Assembly (NCBI RefSeq): GCF_001894825.1
Contig: NZ_BCWY01000011.1
Span: 1-64,000, forward strand
From: Rhodococcus jostii NBRC 16295
GTDB lineage: Bacteria > Actinomycetota > Actinomycetes > Mycobacteriales > Mycobacteriaceae
Direction of reading: 5' to 3'
DNA length: 64,000 bases
Positions within the stretch are counted from its first letter, which is position 1. Every line of letters starts with the position of its first letter. The translations under genes and the position numbers were made by a program. Below are positions 1 through 9,595 of this stretch, in pieces. The notes under the pieces were generated by a model. It was given only the letters and a program-made list of their open reading frames with translations. It searched no databases and was not told the DNA's origin.

Positions 1-1
1 C

Positions 2-568
2 GTCTCCACCGTCGGCCATGTCGGCCCGCATCTCGAGGTCAAGATCGTCGATCCGGCAACGGGATTGACCGTTCGGCGGGGTGAGCCGGGCGAGCTGTGC
101 ACCCGGGGGTACTCGGTGATGCTCGGGTATTGGAACAACGCGGAGAAGACGGCGGAGGCGATCGACGCCGGCCGGTGGATGCATACCGGCGACATCGGTG
201 TGATGGATTCCGACGGGTACGTCGCGATCACCGGGCGGATCAAGGACATGGTGATCCGGGGCGGCGAGAACGTCTACCCGCGGGAGATCGAGGAGTTCCT
301 CTACACCCATCCCGACATCCTCGACGCCCAGGTGATCGGTGTGCCCGACGCGAAGTACGGCGAGGAACTGATGGTGTGGGTGCGGATGAAGGACGGCGCG
401 ACTCCTCTCGATGCCGCGGCGGTGAAGGAGTTCTGCACCGGGAAACTCGCCCACTACAAGATCCCGAGGTACGTGCACGTCGTCGACGAGTTCCCGATGA
501 CCGTGACCGGCAAGGTGCGCAAGGTCGAGATGCGGGAGCAGTCCCTCGACCTGATCGGCCGCGCCTGA
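2..568 (+). CDS. Acyl-CoA synthetase, C-terminal part (5' end outside window)
   Basis: This is the last 188 residues of an AMP-forming acyl-CoA ligase; the open frame enters from the left edge, so the start is not in the window. Visible family motifs are HTGDIG, the hinge GRIKDMVIRGGENVYP and a C-terminal TVTGKVRK that contains the catalytic lysine used in the adenylation half-reaction. The protein would convert a carboxylic acid to its CoA thioester in the cytoplasm. It resembles the FadD35-type ligases that mycobacteria keep next to their leucine operon, which would fit the operon at 4.3-12.4 kb, but it is 3.8 kb away and the substrate-binding half is missing, so the substrate is unknown. 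It converges on the next gene with a 14-base gap. Confidence 0.9.
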   Translation, partial: VSTVGHVGPHLEVKIVDPATGLTVRRGEPGELCTRGYSVMLGYWNNAEKTAEAIDAGRWMHTGDIGVMDSDGYVAITGRIKDMVIRGGENVYPREIEEFLYTHPDILDAQVIGVPDAKYGEELMVWVRMKDGATPLDAAAVKEFCTGKLAHYKIPRYVHVVDEFPMTVTGKVRKVEMREQSLDLIGRA

Positions 569-582
569 CGCGTGTCGTGCTC

Positions 583-1167
583 TTACCCCAGTGCCCCGGC
601 GATCGCGTCGAGGCCGGCGGCCGCGCAGGCCTGGTCCTTCATGCCGTCGGGAGCGCCGCCGACGCCGATACCCGCGATCGACGTGCCTGCGGACTTCACG
701 CTCATTCCGCCGGCGAGGAACAATGTTCCGGGCAGGTCGGCGACCGTCGCGCCGTCGCCCTCGGCGCGTTCGCTCAGATCGCTGGTGTTCGCACCGAACG
801 CGGCAGCGGTGTACGCCTTCTGGCGGGCCGCCTCCACGGTGTGCTGAGCGGCATTGTCCCCGCGCAACATGGCCTGCACGTTTCCGGCGCGATCGACCAC
901 CGACACGGTGACGAAGCCGAGCCCGTCGGCCTGGCACTTCGCGAGCGCCGCCTGCGCGGCGGCCTGCGCAGTGCCGATACCGAGACGGTTCTGGCTCACC
1001 ACGCCGTCCGCACCGTCCATCGGTGCCGGCGCCGCGGCGGTCGCGACCGGTGGGGACGCCGGACTCGCCTCGTCGGACGCGGACGTGCCGCACGCCGAGG
1101 TGGCGACGATCGCGGCGAGCGGGACGGTGATCGCCAGAATGCGGGGCAGGCGGTGGAAGGTGCGCAT
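583..1167 (-). CDS. GlcG/HbpS-family (DUF336) lipoprotein
   Basis: A 194-residue exported protein. The ATG at 1167 was chosen over an upstream in-frame start because it begins a classical lipoprotein signal (MRTFHR, a hydrophobic stretch, then TSAC with Cys26) and has GAAAGG about 8 bases upstream. After an Ala/Pro-rich linker the domain from about residue 60 to the end matches the GlcG/HbpS fold, with a VSVVDRAGN strand and a Gly-rich GGMSVKSAGTSIAGIGVGG segment. Family members bind haem or small molecules outside the membrane; several have no known activity. It probably sits tethered to the outer face of the membrane. It is divergent from the sensor kinase gene, 163 bases away, so a sensing partnership is possible but not shown. 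Confidence 0.85.
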   Translation of the reverse strand: MRTFHRLPRILAITVPLAAIVATSACGTSASDEASPASPPVATAAAPAPMDGADGVVSQNRLGIGTAQAAAQAALAKCQADGLGFVTVSVVDRAGNVQAMLRGDNAAQHTVEAARQKAYTAAAFGANTSDLSERAEGDGATVADLPGTLFLAGGMSVKSAGTSIAGIGVGGAPDGMKDQACAAAGLDAIAGALG

Positions 1168-1330
1168 CGGAAGGCCTTTCGGGAAGTGACGAGCTGACGT
1201 GACCAGCCTGGCCCGGCGGTGCCGGTGACCGCATCGGGCCGACGGCGCCCCCGAACTCATCCGTCCGGCCCCGGCAGATCATCCGAACGGTGGATACGCG
1301 TCCCGCCGCCGGTCCGTAGGATTCATCGAC

Positions 1331-2533
1331 GTGACGACACCCGTGGACGGAGTGGACAGGTCGGACGGCGCGAGCCTGCGCGGCCCGCTTGCCACCGCCA
1401 TCCACATCTCGTTCTACGTCCTCCTCGCGACGTCGACGGCGCGGTACCTGACATACCACGGTGTGAGCGGGCGATTCGTCGTGGTGATCGCGTTGATCGC
1501 TGTACTCGCCGCGCTGTACACGCTCACCGCTGTCGTGGCGCGGAGGGGAGGGGCGTGGGAACCCTGGGTCATGCCCGTCCTGACGACGTGGGCGGTACTC
1601 GTCTGGCTCGCCCCGAGTTTCGCCTGGTGCGCCTTTCCCATGTTCTTCCTCTGCACGAGGGCCTACTCGAGCCGGATCGCGTACCCGGTCGTCGGCGTGC
1701 TCGCCGTCCTCACGTCGCTGGCGTTCTTCAGTTTTTCCGGGCGCACCGAGTGGGCGGTGCTGGTGGGACCGTTGTGTACCGGGGCGCTGATCGTCATGGC
1801 GTACAGCCAGATCGAGCGCGACGGCCGGGAGCGGGTGAGTCTGCTCCGCCAGGTCGCGGACACCCGGTCGCGACTCGCCGAGACCGAGCGCGAGGCCGGA
1901 GCACTTGCCGAACGCGAGCGACTCGCCCGCGAGATCCACGACACCGTGACGCAAGGACTGACGAGCAGCCTGCTCCGGCTCGAGGCTGCCGAACAGACGT
2001 GGGCGCAGGGCGACCCGTCGGCCGAAGCGCGGGCGCGTGAGGATGTCCGGGTGGCGACCGGAACACTGCGTGAGAATCTCGCGGAAACACGCAGTCTCGT
2101 GCATCATCTCGCGGCGCCCAACCTGGAATCCCAGCCGATCGACTCGGCACTGCTCGCTGCCGCGCGCACGCACCACCCGCGGGCGGAGCTCCGGATCGTG
2201 GGGACTCCGATCGCGATTCCGGCGGAGGTGGCGCATGCGCTGCTGCGGATCACCCAGAGCGCGGTCGCCAACGTCGCGCTGCATGCCGAGGCGGAGACGG
2301 TCGGTGTCACGCTGACGTACCTGCCGGGCGCGGTCGCCCTCGACGTCTTCGACGACGGCCGGGGATTCGATCCTGCGCCCGCCGGATCGTCGTCGGCTCG
2401 CGGCGGATACGGTCTGCGCGCGATGCGCAGGCGCGTCGAGCAATTGGGCGGCACGTTCACCGTCGAGAGCGCTCCGGGCGAAGGGACCGTGGTGGCCGCC
2501 CAGATACCGTGCGCGAGAGGAACTGCGGGATGA
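1331..2533 (+). CDS. Two-component sensor histidine kinase (HisKA_3/NarL type)
   Basis: A 400-residue membrane kinase with a GTG start. Hydrophobic segments at about residues 24-42, 49-69, 80-108, 117-135 and 140-159 give five or six membrane spans, with no large extracytoplasmic domain, so the signal is likely sensed in or at the membrane. A short coiled region leads to the dimerisation/phosphoacceptor box REIHDTVTQGL (His203), followed by an HATPase domain with N-box SAVANVALHA, D-box DDGRGFD and a YGLRAMRRR G-box. It should autophosphorylate His203 and pass the phosphate to the regulator encoded next, whose ATG overlaps its stop codon (ATGA), showing coupled expression. The stimulus cannot be read from sequence. 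Confidence 0.93.
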   Translation: MTTPVDGVDRSDGASLRGPLATAIHISFYVLLATSTARYLTYHGVSGRFVVVIALIAVLAALYTLTAVVARRGGAWEPWVMPVLTTWAVLVWLAPSFAWCAFPMFFLCTRAYSSRIAYPVVGVLAVLTSLAFFSFSGRTEWAVLVGPLCTGALIVMAYSQIERDGRERVSLLRQVADTRSRLAETEREAGALAERERLAREIHDTVTQGLTSSLLRLEAAEQTWAQGDPSAEARAREDVRVATGTLRENLAETRSLVHHLAAPNLESQPIDSALLAAARTHHPRAELRIVGTPIAIPAEVAHALLRITQSAVANVALHAEAETVGVTLTYLPGAVALDVFDDGRGFDPAPAGSSSARGGYGLRAMRRRVEQLGGTFTVESAPGEGTVVAAQIPCARGTAG

Positions 2534-3156
2534 GCGCCGTCACCGTGCTGCTGGTCGACGACCATGCGGTCGTCCGTGCCGGACTGCGTGCACTTCTCGA
2601 TTCGCAGCCGGACATCGAGGTGATCGCCGAGGCGGGCACGGGGGAGGAAGCGGTCGACGCGGTGACGGAGTGCGGTCCGCAACTGGTGACAATGGACCTG
2701 GCCCTCGGATCCGGTATCGACGGGGTGGAGGCCATCCGCCGTATCCGGCAGGTCGACCCGGACCTGCCGGTGCTGGTGTTCACGACGTACGACACTGACG
2801 CCGACGTCGTGCGCGCCATCGACGCCGGCGCCATCGGGTACGTCCTGAAGGACTCGACACCTCCGGAGATCTTCGCCGCCGTGCGCGGCGCAGCGGCGGG
2901 GCAGAGTGTGCTGTCGCCGCCCGTCGCGTCGCGACTACTGCAGCAGATGCAGCGCCCCGAGGAGGCGCTCACGCCCCGGGAGGCGGAACTGCTGACGCTG
3001 CTGGCCAAGGGCATGACCAACAAGGAGCTCGGCCGGGCCCTGTTCATCAGCGAGGCGACGGTCAAGACCCATCTCGCCCACATCTACGCGAAGCTCGGTG
3101 TCGATACCCGGGCCGCCGCCGTGTCCGTGGCCCTGCGGAAACAGGGCATCCGCTGA
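2530..3156 (+). CDS. Response regulator, NarL/FixJ family
   Basis: A 208-residue DNA-binding regulator. The receiver domain (about 1-120) has the acidic pocket D10-D11, predicted phosphoacceptor D56 (VTMDL), a TTYD switch and the conserved lysine in YVLKDS. The C-terminal LuxR-type helix-turn-helix (about 145-205) has LTPREAELLTLLAKG and the recognition helix region SEATVKTHLAHIYAKLG. The ATG at 2530 overlaps the kinase stop and is preferred over an upstream in-frame codon inside the kinase gene. It is the cognate partner of the kinase; its targets are unknown, though the small membrane-protein gene 149 bases downstream is a plausible one. Confidence 0.95.
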   Translation: MSAVTVLLVDDHAVVRAGLRALLDSQPDIEVIAEAGTGEEAVDAVTECGPQLVTMDLALGSGIDGVEAIRRIRQVDPDLPVLVFTTYDTDADVVRAIDAGAIGYVLKDSTPPEIFAAVRGAAAGQSVLSPPVASRLLQQMQRPEEALTPREAELLTLLAKGMTNKELGRALFISEATVKTHLAHIYAKLGVDTRAAAVSVALRKQGIR

Positions 3157-3305
3157 CCGGAGCGGGTGTGCAGGGGTACGTCCGCATGAACCTTTTGGCA
3201 ACGATTTGCCCAAGCCCTGTCGAACGGCTGTCCAGGTGGTTATGTTCGAAAGGAGCGGTGACCTTCCGCTCGCACCATGAATTGCGTGTTGAGAGGACAA
3301 GGGCC

Positions 3306-3575
3306 ATGGTTGGCAACATCATCGGCACCATCATCTTTGGTGCGGTCATCGGCGTTCTGGCGCGTCTCGTGATTCCGGGAAAGCAGGCGATGGGCTGGGT
3401 CATCACCGTCGTCCTCGGCATCGTGGGTGCGCTGATCGGCTACTGGGTGTGGGAAGGACTCCTCGACAAGGGAGACACCGGAGGGATCGACTGGATCCGG
3501 TGGGTCATCAGCATCGCCGCGGCGGCCGTGCTGACGCTCGGGTACACCTCGATGACGAGCAAGAAGCGAGTCTGA
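3306..3575 (+). CDS. GlsB/YeaQ/YmgE-family small membrane protein
   Basis: An 89-residue integral membrane protein with three hydrophobic segments and the family pattern FGAVIGVLARLVIPGKQ, GIVGALIGYWVW and a final VISIAAAAVLTLGYT segment ending in SKKRV. These proteins are often called transglycosylase-associated or stress-response membrane proteins; the molecular function is not established. The ATG at 3306 was chosen because the family alignment begins there and GAGAGGACAAGGG lies just upstream. The gene follows the two-component pair and ends directly before a strong terminator, so it could be a target of that system, which is inference from position only. Confidence 0.85.
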   Translation: MVGNIIGTIIFGAVIGVLARLVIPGKQAMGWVITVVLGIVGALIGYWVWEGLLDKGDTGGIDWIRWVISIAAAAVLTLGYTSMTSKKRV

Positions 3576-3578
3576 TGC

Positions 3579-3632
3579 TGCGCCCGTGAGTACTTGTCAA
3601 CCGCCCGCGGTTAATAAGTACTCACGGGCGCA
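3579..3632. terminator. Bidirectional terminator with nested stem
   Basis: A perfect 17-base inverted repeat (3579-3595 with 3616-3632; left arm TGCGCCCGTGAGTACTT) encloses a second perfect stem AACCGC/GCGGTT (3599-3604 with 3607-3612). It lies between convergent genes and the TGA of the TetR gene (3622-3624) falls inside the right arm. The symmetry suits termination from both sides. There is no T-tract. Confidence 0.7.
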
Positions 3633-4227
3633 GGCATAGGAGCGTCATGTCGCGCAGCACCTTCCGGGTGCGCGAGGGGGTCGACGGATCGGCGCTGTGG
3701 GGGGTCGAGTTGATCAGTCCGAACGTGGCGTGCGCCTTGGTGCGGGCGTCCGTCTCGTCGAGCGAAGTATCCACCTGCAGAAGCACCTTCACCCAGATCT
3801 CCACATAGCGCCGCTGCGTCTGCCGGACCTCCCGGCGGGCGTCGGCGGGCAGACTCTCCAGGTCTCGGTCCTGGATGCGGATGAGGTCGGGTTCCCCGAG
3901 TGCGAAGTCCAGGTGGAAGTCGATGAGCCCCTCGAGGGCTTCTTCCGGGACGGTGGACTCGGCGACCACGAGCGACCCGCCCTCGAACAGTCGCGTGCTG
4001 ATCCCCACGAGCAGTTCCACGAGGACGGCGTCCTTGTTGGGGAAGTGCCGGTACACGGCGGGTCCGCTGATTCCCACTGCGGAACCGAGGTCCTCGAGCC
4101 GGACGCCCAGGAAGCCTCGTTCGGCGATGAGGCGGGCGGCCGCGTCGAGCAGTTGGCGGCGACGATCCGCCTTCATCTGCTCCCGGCGCGTGGTCGGCGC
4201 TTCGGTGCCGTCGACGTCTGTGGTCAT
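3622..4227 (-). CDS. bkaR: TetR-family repressor of the leucine/branched-chain operon (BkaR-like)
   Basis: A 201-residue TetR regulator. The N-terminal helix-turn-helix (about residues 16-65) contains [32 protein letters not shown]; the rest is an all-helical ligand domain. The ATG at 4227 is preferred to a TTG at 4260, since the latter would put coding sequence into the operator region. It is divergent from accD1, the same arrangement as BkaR (Rv2506) and the accD1-accA1-fadE19-citE operon of Mycobacterium tuberculosis, where it represses branched-chain keto-acid catabolism. It should bind the AGTTA-type sites at 4264-4307 and release them on binding an acyl-CoA or related pathway intermediate; the inducer is inference. 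Confidence 0.82.
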   Translation of the reverse strand: MTTDVDGTEAPTTRREQMKADRRRQLLDAAARLIAERGFLGVRLEDLGSAVGISGPAVYRHFPNKDAVLVELLVGISTRLFEGGSLVVAESTVPEEALEGLIDFHLDFALGEPDLIRIQDRDLESLPADARREVRQTQRRYVEIWVKVLLQVDTSLDETDARTKAHATFGLINSTPHSADPSTPSRTRKVLRDMTLLCLRP

Positions 4228-4263
4228 CGCCCTGCTCTTTTCCGGGTGTGGTCTGGACAACTC

Positions 4264-4307
4264 AGTTAATCACAGTTATCTTAGTTTCAGTTATCGAGTA
4301 TTAACTC
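4264..4307. promoter_or_regulatory. Probable TetR (BkaR-like) operator cluster
   Basis: The 115-base gap between the divergent TetR and accD1 genes is AT-rich and carries repeated half-sites: AGTTAAT at 4264, AGTTATC at 4274 and 4289, and a short palindrome GAGT-ATTA-ACTC at 4296-4307. AGTTAAT and ATTAACT are exact inverted copies 29 bases apart. This is the expected place for a repressor that controls both itself and the operon. Confidence 0.55.
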
Positions 4308-4342
4308 ACTCGGCACGGGCGTCAAGACGAGAAGGCGGCAGG

Positions 4343-5932
4343 ATGGCACTGGGCGGAACCACTGCACGGGAGGGCTACCGGGCAGAGCACACGAAATTGG
4401 TAAACGAACTGAAGTCGAGGCTGGCCGTGGCCGCGCTCGGTGGCAGCGAGAAGTCGCGCGAGCGGCACGTCAGCCGAGGCAAGCTCCTGCCCCGCGATCG
4501 GGTGGACACGCTGCTCGATCCGGGCAGCCCGTTCCTCGAGATCTCGCCGCTCGCGGCGAACGGCCTCTACGACGACGAATGCCCCGGAGCGGGTGTGATC
4601 GCCGGGATCGGCCGGGTGTCCGGGCGGGAATGCGTGATCGTCGCCAACGACGCGACCGTCAAGGGCGGCACCTACTACCCGATGACGGTGAAGAAGCATC
4701 TGCGGGCGCAGGAGATCGCGCTGCAGAACCAGCTGCCGTGCATCTACCTCGTCGACTCCGGCGGCGCGTTCCTGCCTAGGCAGGATGAGGTGTTCCCTGA
4801 CCGCGAGCACTTCGGCCGCATCTTCTACAACCAGGCCACGATGAGCGCGCAGGGGATCCCGCAGATCGCGGCGGTCCTCGGCTCGTGCACCGCCGGCGGC
4901 GCCTACGTGCCCGCCATGAGCGACGAGGCCGTCATCGTCCGCAACCAGGGCACCATCTTCCTGGGTGGCCCGCCGCTCGTGAAGGCCGCCACCGGCGAGG
5001 TCGTGACCGCGGAGGAACTCGGCGGCGGCGACCTGCACTCCAAGGTCTCCGGTGTCACCGACCACCTCGCGGAGGACGACCAGGACGCGCTGCGGATCGT
5101 GCGGAACATCGTCGCCACCCTCGGCCCGCGCGCCGAGCGGCCGTGGGACGTGATCAGCGCCGTCCCCGTGTCGGCGCCGCAGAGCGATCTCTACGACGTG
5201 GTCCCCACCGACCCGCGCACCCCGTACGACGTCCACGAGGTCATCGACCGGATCGTGGATGGCGCCGAGTTCCAGGAGTTCAAGGCGGAGTACGGCAAGA
5301 CCCTGGTCACCGGTTTCGCGCACATCGAGGGCCACCCGGTCGGCATCGTCGCCAACAACGGCGTGCTGTTCGCCGAGTCCGCGATGAAGGGCGCGCACTT
5401 CATCGAACTGTGCGACAAACGCAAGATTCCGCTTCTGTTCCTGCAGAACATCGCAGGTTTCATGGTCGGCCGCGACTACGAGGCGGGTGGCATCGCCAAG
5501 CACGGCGCCAAGATGGTCACGGCCGTGGCGTGCGCCCGGGTCCCCAAGCTGACCGTGGTGATCGGCGGCTCATACGGGGCCGGCAACTACTCGATGTGCG
5601 GGCGGGCGTACTCGCCGCGGTTCCTGTGGATGTGGCCGAACGCCCGGATCTCGGTGATGGGCGGGGAGCAGGCGGCGTCGGTGCTCTCGACGGTGCGCAG
5701 CGAGCAATTGGACAGTGCGGGCAACCCGTGGTCGGCCGAGGACGAGGAGGCGTTCAAGGCGCCGATCCGCGAGCAATACGAGGCGCAGGGCAATCCGTAC
5801 TATTCGACGGCCAGGCTGTGGGACGACGGCATCATCGACCCCGCCGATACCAGAACTGTTCTCGGACTGGCGCTCTCGGTGTGTGCGAACGCACCGGTCG
5901 AGCCGGTCTCCTACGGCGTTTTCCGGATGTGA
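4343..5932 (+). CDS. accD1: 3-Methylcrotonyl-CoA carboxylase, carboxyltransferase (beta) subunit
   Basis: A 529-residue carboxyltransferase of the AccD/MCCB family. With the biotin-carrying alpha subunit encoded next it carboxylates 3-methylcrotonyl-CoA to 3-methylglutaconyl-CoA in leucine breakdown. Family marks are the N-terminal [23 protein letters not shown], the acyl-CoA-binding [19 protein letters not shown] (typical of methylcrotonyl rather than acetyl/propionyl carboxylases), [16 protein letters not shown] and the C-terminal [16 protein letters not shown]. The ATG at 4343 has GAAGGCGGCAGG upstream and starts where homologues start; the open frame continues far upstream into the repressor gene and is not used there. 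It is the first gene of a six-gene operon controlled by the operator cluster just upstream. Confidence 0.93.
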   Translation: MALGGTTAREGYRAEHTKLVNELKSRLAVAALGGSEKSRERHVSRGKLLPRDRVDTLLDPGSPFLEISPLAANGLYDDECPGAGVIAGIGRVSGRECVIVANDATVKGGTYYPMTVKKHLRAQEIALQNQLPCIYLVDSGGAFLPRQDEVFPDREHFGRIFYNQATMSAQGIPQIAAVLGSCTAGGAYVPAMSDEAVIVRNQGTIFLGGPPLVKAATGEVVTAEELGGGDLHSKVSGVTDHLAEDDQDALRIVRNIVATLGPRAERPWDVISAVPVSAPQSDLYDVVPTDPRTPYDVHEVIDRIVDGAEFQEFKAEYGKTLVTGFAHIEGHPVGIVANNGVLFAESAMKGAHFIELCDKRKIPLLFLQNIAGFMVGRDYEAGGIAKHGAKMVTAVACARVPKLTVVIGGSYGAGNYSMCGRAYSPRFLWMWPNARISVMGGEQAASVLSTVRSEQLDSAGNPWSAEDEEAFKAPIREQYEAQGNPYYSTARLWDDGIIDPADTRTVLGLALSVCANAPVEPVSYGVFRM

Positions 5933-5937
5933 GTGGA

Positions 5938-7956
5938 ATGACTGAAATGACTCGGATAGATACCGTCCTGGTGGCCAACCGCGGCGAGATCGCGGTACGT
6001 GTGATCCGCACGCTGCGGGCCATGGGCATCCGCTCCGTCGCCGTCTTCAGCGAAGCGGATCGGGATGCGCGGCACGTCCGCGAGGCCGACACGGCAGTCC
6101 TGCTCGGCCCGGCCGCCGCCCGGGAGAGTTACCTCGTCATCGAGAAGGTGATCGCGGCGGCCCAGGCCACCGGCGCGCAGGCCATTCACCCCGGTTACGG
6201 GTTCCTGTCGGAGAACTCCAAGTTCGCCGGGGCCTGCGCGGACGCCGGCATCGCGTTCCTCGGCCCGTCGGCGCACGCCATCGAGGTGATGGGCGACAAG
6301 ATCACCGCCAAGAACGCGGTGGTGAAGTTCGACGTGCCCGTCGTCCCCGGCATCGCCCGTCCCGGCCTGTCCGACGACGAACTGATCGCGGCTGCAGGCG
6401 ACATCGGCTACCCGGTTCTCGTCAAGCCGTCGGCAGGCGGCGGCGGCAAGGGCATGCGACTGGTCGAGGAGCCGGGCGCACTCGCCGAGGCGTTGCGCAG
6501 CGCGCGGCGTGAAGCGGCGTCGGCGTTCGGCGACGACACGCTGTTCCTGGAGCGATTCGTGTTGCGGCCCCGGCACATCGAGGTGCAGATCCTCGCGGAC
6601 GGTCACGGGAACGTGGTCCACCTCGGCGAGCGTGAGTGCAGCCTCCAGCGCCGCCACCAGAAGGTCATCGAGGAGGCGCCGTCGCCTCTGCTGGACGAGG
6701 CAACACGCGCCCGGATCGGCGAGGCCGCCTGCAACACGGCGCGCTCCGTCGACTACTCCGGAGCGGGAACGGTCGAGTTCATCGTCTCCGCCGACAAGCC
6801 CGACGAGTTCTTCTTCATGGAGATGAACACCCGGCTGCAGGTCGAGCACCCGGTCACCGAACTCGTCACCGGACTCGACCTCGTCGAGTGGCAGGTGCGG
6901 GTCGCGGCGGGTGAGCCGCTCGGCTTCACCCAGGACGACATCACCCTCACCGGCCACGCGATCGAGGCCCGCGTCTACGCCGAGGACCCGAGTCGCGGAT
7001 TCCTCCCCACCGGTGGACTCGTCGCCGACGTCGTCGAACCCGCCGGCCCCGGTGTCCGCGTCGACTCCGGACTGCGGCCCGGCACGGTGGTCGGCAGCGA
7101 TTACGACCCGATGCTCGCGAAGGTCATCGCCCACGCCGACGACCGCGCCGGCGCACTGCGGAAACTGGACCGGGCGCTGGCCGGCACCGGTGTGCTCGGA
7201 GTGGTCACCAACATCGAGTTCGCGCGCTTCCTGCTCGCCGATCCCGACGTGGTGGCCGGCAACCTCGACACCGGTCTGCTCGACCGACGGCTCGAGGACT
7301 TCGCCGCTGCGGAGGCCACCGATGCTGCCCTGATCGCCGCTGCTGCTTTCCGCTGGGTGCAGCGCTGGCCCGAGCGGGCACAGGCCGATCCGTGGGACGT
7401 CCCGAGCGGCTGGCGGGTCGGGGTTCCCGCACCCACCAGCATCCGGTTGTCGTCGGCCACCCGCACCGACCACGTTCGCATCACGGGCAGCCCGTCCGAC
7501 GCCACCGCGCAGGTCGAGGACGGCGACACCCTGTCGCTGACCGCCGCACTCGACGGAACCACGCTGTCGGTGGTGATCGACGGCCGGCGCGAAACCTACC
7601 GGGTGGCCCAGACCGACGGCCACATCTGGCTCGCCGGATCCGACGGCACCACGATGCTGCGCGAGGTGCGTGAACTCAGCGTCCGCACCGGCGACGTCCA
7701 CGCCGGCGAGGCCGAGATCACCAGCCCCATGCCCGGATCCGTCATCGCCGTCGGCGCCGAAGCGGGCGCCCACGTCACCGCCGGCCAGACGCTCGTCGTC
7801 GTCGAGGCGATGAAGATGGAGCATTCGCTCACCGCCCCCGTCGACGGCGTCGTCGACATCCTCGTCGCACCCGGTGACCAGGTGATGGTCGACCAACTGC
7901 TCGCACGAGTCACCCCGCACACCGACACCACCGACACGAAAGAAGACGCGTCATGA
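5938..7956 (+). CDS. accA1: 3-Methylcrotonyl-CoA carboxylase, biotin carboxylase/carrier (alpha) subunit
   Basis: A 672-residue biotin-dependent carboxylase alpha chain. Domains in order: biotin carboxylase N-lobe ([27 protein letters not shown]), ATP-grasp ([37 protein letters not shown]), biotin carboxylase C-terminal domain, a linker domain, and a biotinyl domain with EAMKM where Lys626 carries biotin. It charges biotin with bicarbonate and ATP and hands the carboxyl to AccD1. It begins 5 bases after the accD1 stop; an ATG at 5947 is an alternative start. Its stop overlaps the next gene's ATG (ATGA). Length and gene order match AccA1 (Rv2501c) of mycobacteria. Confidence 0.94.
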   Translation: MTEMTRIDTVLVANRGEIAVRVIRTLRAMGIRSVAVFSEADRDARHVREADTAVLLGPAAARESYLVIEKVIAAAQATGAQAIHPGYGFLSENSKFAGACADAGIAFLGPSAHAIEVMGDKITAKNAVVKFDVPVVPGIARPGLSDDELIAAAGDIGYPVLVKPSAGGGGKGMRLVEEPGALAEALRSARREAASAFGDDTLFLERFVLRPRHIEVQILADGHGNVVHLGERECSLQRRHQKVIEEAPSPLLDEATRARIGEAACNTARSVDYSGAGTVEFIVSADKPDEFFFMEMNTRLQVEHPVTELVTGLDLVEWQVRVAAGEPLGFTQDDITLTGHAIEARVYAEDPSRGFLPTGGLVADVVEPAGPGVRVDSGLRPGTVVGSDYDPMLAKVIAHADDRAGALRKLDRALAGTGVLGVVTNIEFARFLLADPDVVAGNLDTGLLDRRLEDFAAAEATDAALIAAAAFRWVQRWPERAQADPWDVPSGWRVGVPAPTSIRLSSATRTDHVRITGSPSDATAQVEDGDTLSLTAALDGTTLSVVIDGRRETYRVAQTDGHIWLAGSDGTTMLREVRELSVRTGDVHAGEAEITSPMPGSVIAVGAEAGAHVTAGQTLVVVEAMKMEHSLTAPVDGVVDILVAPGDQVMVDQLLARVTPHTDTTDTKEDAS

Positions 7957-9113
7957 CCGAATTCCTTGCCACCGGACAGCTTCCCGACGAGTACCAGCAG
8001 TTGGCGAAGACGGTCGCCGACTTCGCCAAGAACGTGGTGGCACCGGTCGCGGCGGAACACGACGCCAACCACACCTTCCCGTACGAGGTGGTGTCGGGGA
8101 TGGCCGACATGGGCCTGTTCGGATTGCCGTTCCCGGAGGAGTACGGCGGGATGGGCGGCGACTATTTCGCCCTCTGCCTGGCACTCGAAGAACTGGGCAA
8201 GGTCGACCAGAGCGTCGCCATCACCCTGGAAGCCGGTGTGTCACTCGGTGCGATGCCGATCTACCGATTCGGTAACGAGGAGCAGAAGCAGGAGTGGCTG
8301 CCGCAACTGACCAGCGGCAAGAGCCTGGCCGCGTTCGGGCTCACCGAGCCGGGGGCCGGAAGCGACGCCGGCGGCACGAAGACCACCGCCAAGTTCGACA
8401 GCGGCGAATGGATCATCAACGGCAACAAGCAGTTCATCACGAACTCCGGGACCGACATCACCAAGCTGGTCACGGTCACCGCGGTCACCGGTACGAAGGA
8501 CGGCAAGAAGGAGATCTCCACCATCCTGGTGCCGACGTCGACGCCGGGATTCACCGCCGAGCCGGCCTACAACAAGGTGGGCTGGAATGCGTCCGACACG
8601 CATCCGCTGACCTTCTCGGACGTGCGTGTTCCCGAGGAGAACCTGCTCGGCGAGCGTGGTCGCGGGTACGCGAACTTCCTGCGGATCCTCGACGAGGGCC
8701 GCATCGCGATCGCCGCGCTCAGCGTCGGGGCCGCCCAGGGATGCGTCGACGAGTCGGTCAAGTACGCCAAGGAACGTGAGGCATTCGGACGCCCCATCGG
8801 ACACAATCAGGCCATCGCGTTCAAGATCGCCCGCATGGAGGCGCGAGCCCACACGGCCCGCACCGCCTACTACGACGCCGCCGCCCGGATGCTGTCGGGC
8901 AAGCCGTTCAAGAAGCAGGCCGCCATCGCCAAGCTCGTCGCCTCCGAGGCTGCGATGGACAACGCCCGGGACGCCACCCAGATCCACGGTGGCTACGGAT
9001 TCATGAACGAGTACACCGTGGCGCGTCACTACCGCGACAGCAAGATCCTGGAGATCGGCGAGGGCACCACCGAGGTGCAGCTGATGCTCATCGCACGGGA
9101 GGCGGGATTGTGA
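7953..9113 (+). CDS. fadE19: Acyl-CoA dehydrogenase (FadE19-like; isovaleryl-CoA or other short branched acyl-CoA)
   Basis: A 386-residue FAD-dependent acyl-CoA dehydrogenase. Visible marks are [17 protein letters not shown] (FAD/substrate contact), KQFITNSG, the flavin-binding [21 protein letters not shown] and [23 protein letters not shown]. Glu370 in [10 protein letters not shown] sits at the catalytic-base position of medium- and short-chain enzymes, whereas typical isovaleryl-CoA dehydrogenases use a glutamate elsewhere; substrate preference is therefore less sure than the pathway suggests. In this operon it would form 3-methylcrotonyl-CoA for the carboxylase. Four-base overlaps tie it to both neighbours (ATGA upstream, GTGA downstream). 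Confidence 0.9.
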   Translation: MTEFLATGQLPDEYQQLAKTVADFAKNVVAPVAAEHDANHTFPYEVVSGMADMGLFGLPFPEEYGGMGGDYFALCLALEELGKVDQSVAITLEAGVSLGAMPIYRFGNEEQKQEWLPQLTSGKSLAAFGLTEPGAGSDAGGTKTTAKFDSGEWIINGNKQFITNSGTDITKLVTVTAVTGTKDGKKEISTILVPTSTPGFTAEPAYNKVGWNASDTHPLTFSDVRVPEENLLGERGRGYANFLRILDEGRIAIAALSVGAAQGCVDESVKYAKEREAFGRPIGHNQAIAFKIARMEARAHTARTAYYDAAARMLSGKPFKKQAAIAKLVASEAAMDNARDATQIHGGYGFMNEYTVARHYRDSKILEIGEGTTEVQLMLIAREAGL

Positions 9114-9595
9114 CCGAGGCCGGCAACGCGACACGGATCGTCCAGCGCGGACTGTGGTTCGAGGAGTTCGAACTGGGGGCGGTGTACGAGCACCGGCCCG
9201 GCCGGACCGTCACCGAGGCCGACAACGTCCTGTTCACCACGCAGACGATGAACACCCAGGCCCTGCACCTCGATGCCGCCTACAGCGAGGGCACCCAGTT
9301 CGGTCAGCGCCTCGTCAACTCGATGTTCACCCTGTCGACGGTGGTCGGGCTGTCGGTGGCGCAGCTGACGCAGGGGACCATCGTCGCGAATCTGGGGTTC
9401 TCGGAGATCAGCTTCCCGAAGCCGCTCTTCCACGGTGACACGCTCTACGCGGAGACGAAAATCGTGGACAAGCGGGAATCGAAGAGCCGTCCCGGCGAAG
9501 GCATCGTCACGCTCGAACACACCGGCCGCAACCAGAATGGCGACGTGGTGGCGATCGCGGTGCGCAAGACCCTCGTCCAGAAGAAGCCGTCATGA
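9110..9595 (+). CDS. MaoC-family enoyl-CoA hydratase (3-methylglutaconyl-CoA hydratase candidate)
   Basis: A 161-residue hotdog-fold MaoC protein with a GTG start overlapping the dehydrogenase stop. It carries the MaoC layout: FEEFELGAVYEHRPGRTVTEADN at residues 16-38, QALHLDAAYSE, then the hydratase region VNSMFTLSTVVGL and FPKPLFHGDTLYAETKIV. It corresponds in order and family to Rv2499c of M. tuberculosis, which works with the neighbouring CitE protein as a hydratase for itaconyl-CoA and for leucine-derived methylglutaconyl-CoA. Here it would hydrate 3-methylglutaconyl-CoA to HMG-CoA, the step otherwise missing from the operon. An additional itaconate role is possible. Confidence 0.85.
   Translation: MTEAGNATRIVQRGLWFEEFELGAVYEHRPGRTVTEADNVLFTTQTMNTQALHLDAAYSEGTQFGQRLVNSMFTLSTVVGLSVAQLTQGTIVANLGFSEISFPKPLFHGDTLYAETKIVDKRESKSRPGEGIVTLEHTGRNQNGDVVAIAVRKTLVQKKPS

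Noticed and set aside
2509-2529. Upstream start for the response regulator
   Set aside because: It lies inside the kinase gene; the ATG at 2530 overlaps the kinase stop and begins exactly at the receiver-domain start.
3875-4342. Extended N-terminus of accD1 (frame open from 3875)
   Set aside because: It would overlap the repressor gene and operator and adds 156 residues absent from the family; the ATG at 4343 fits homologues and has a ribosome site.
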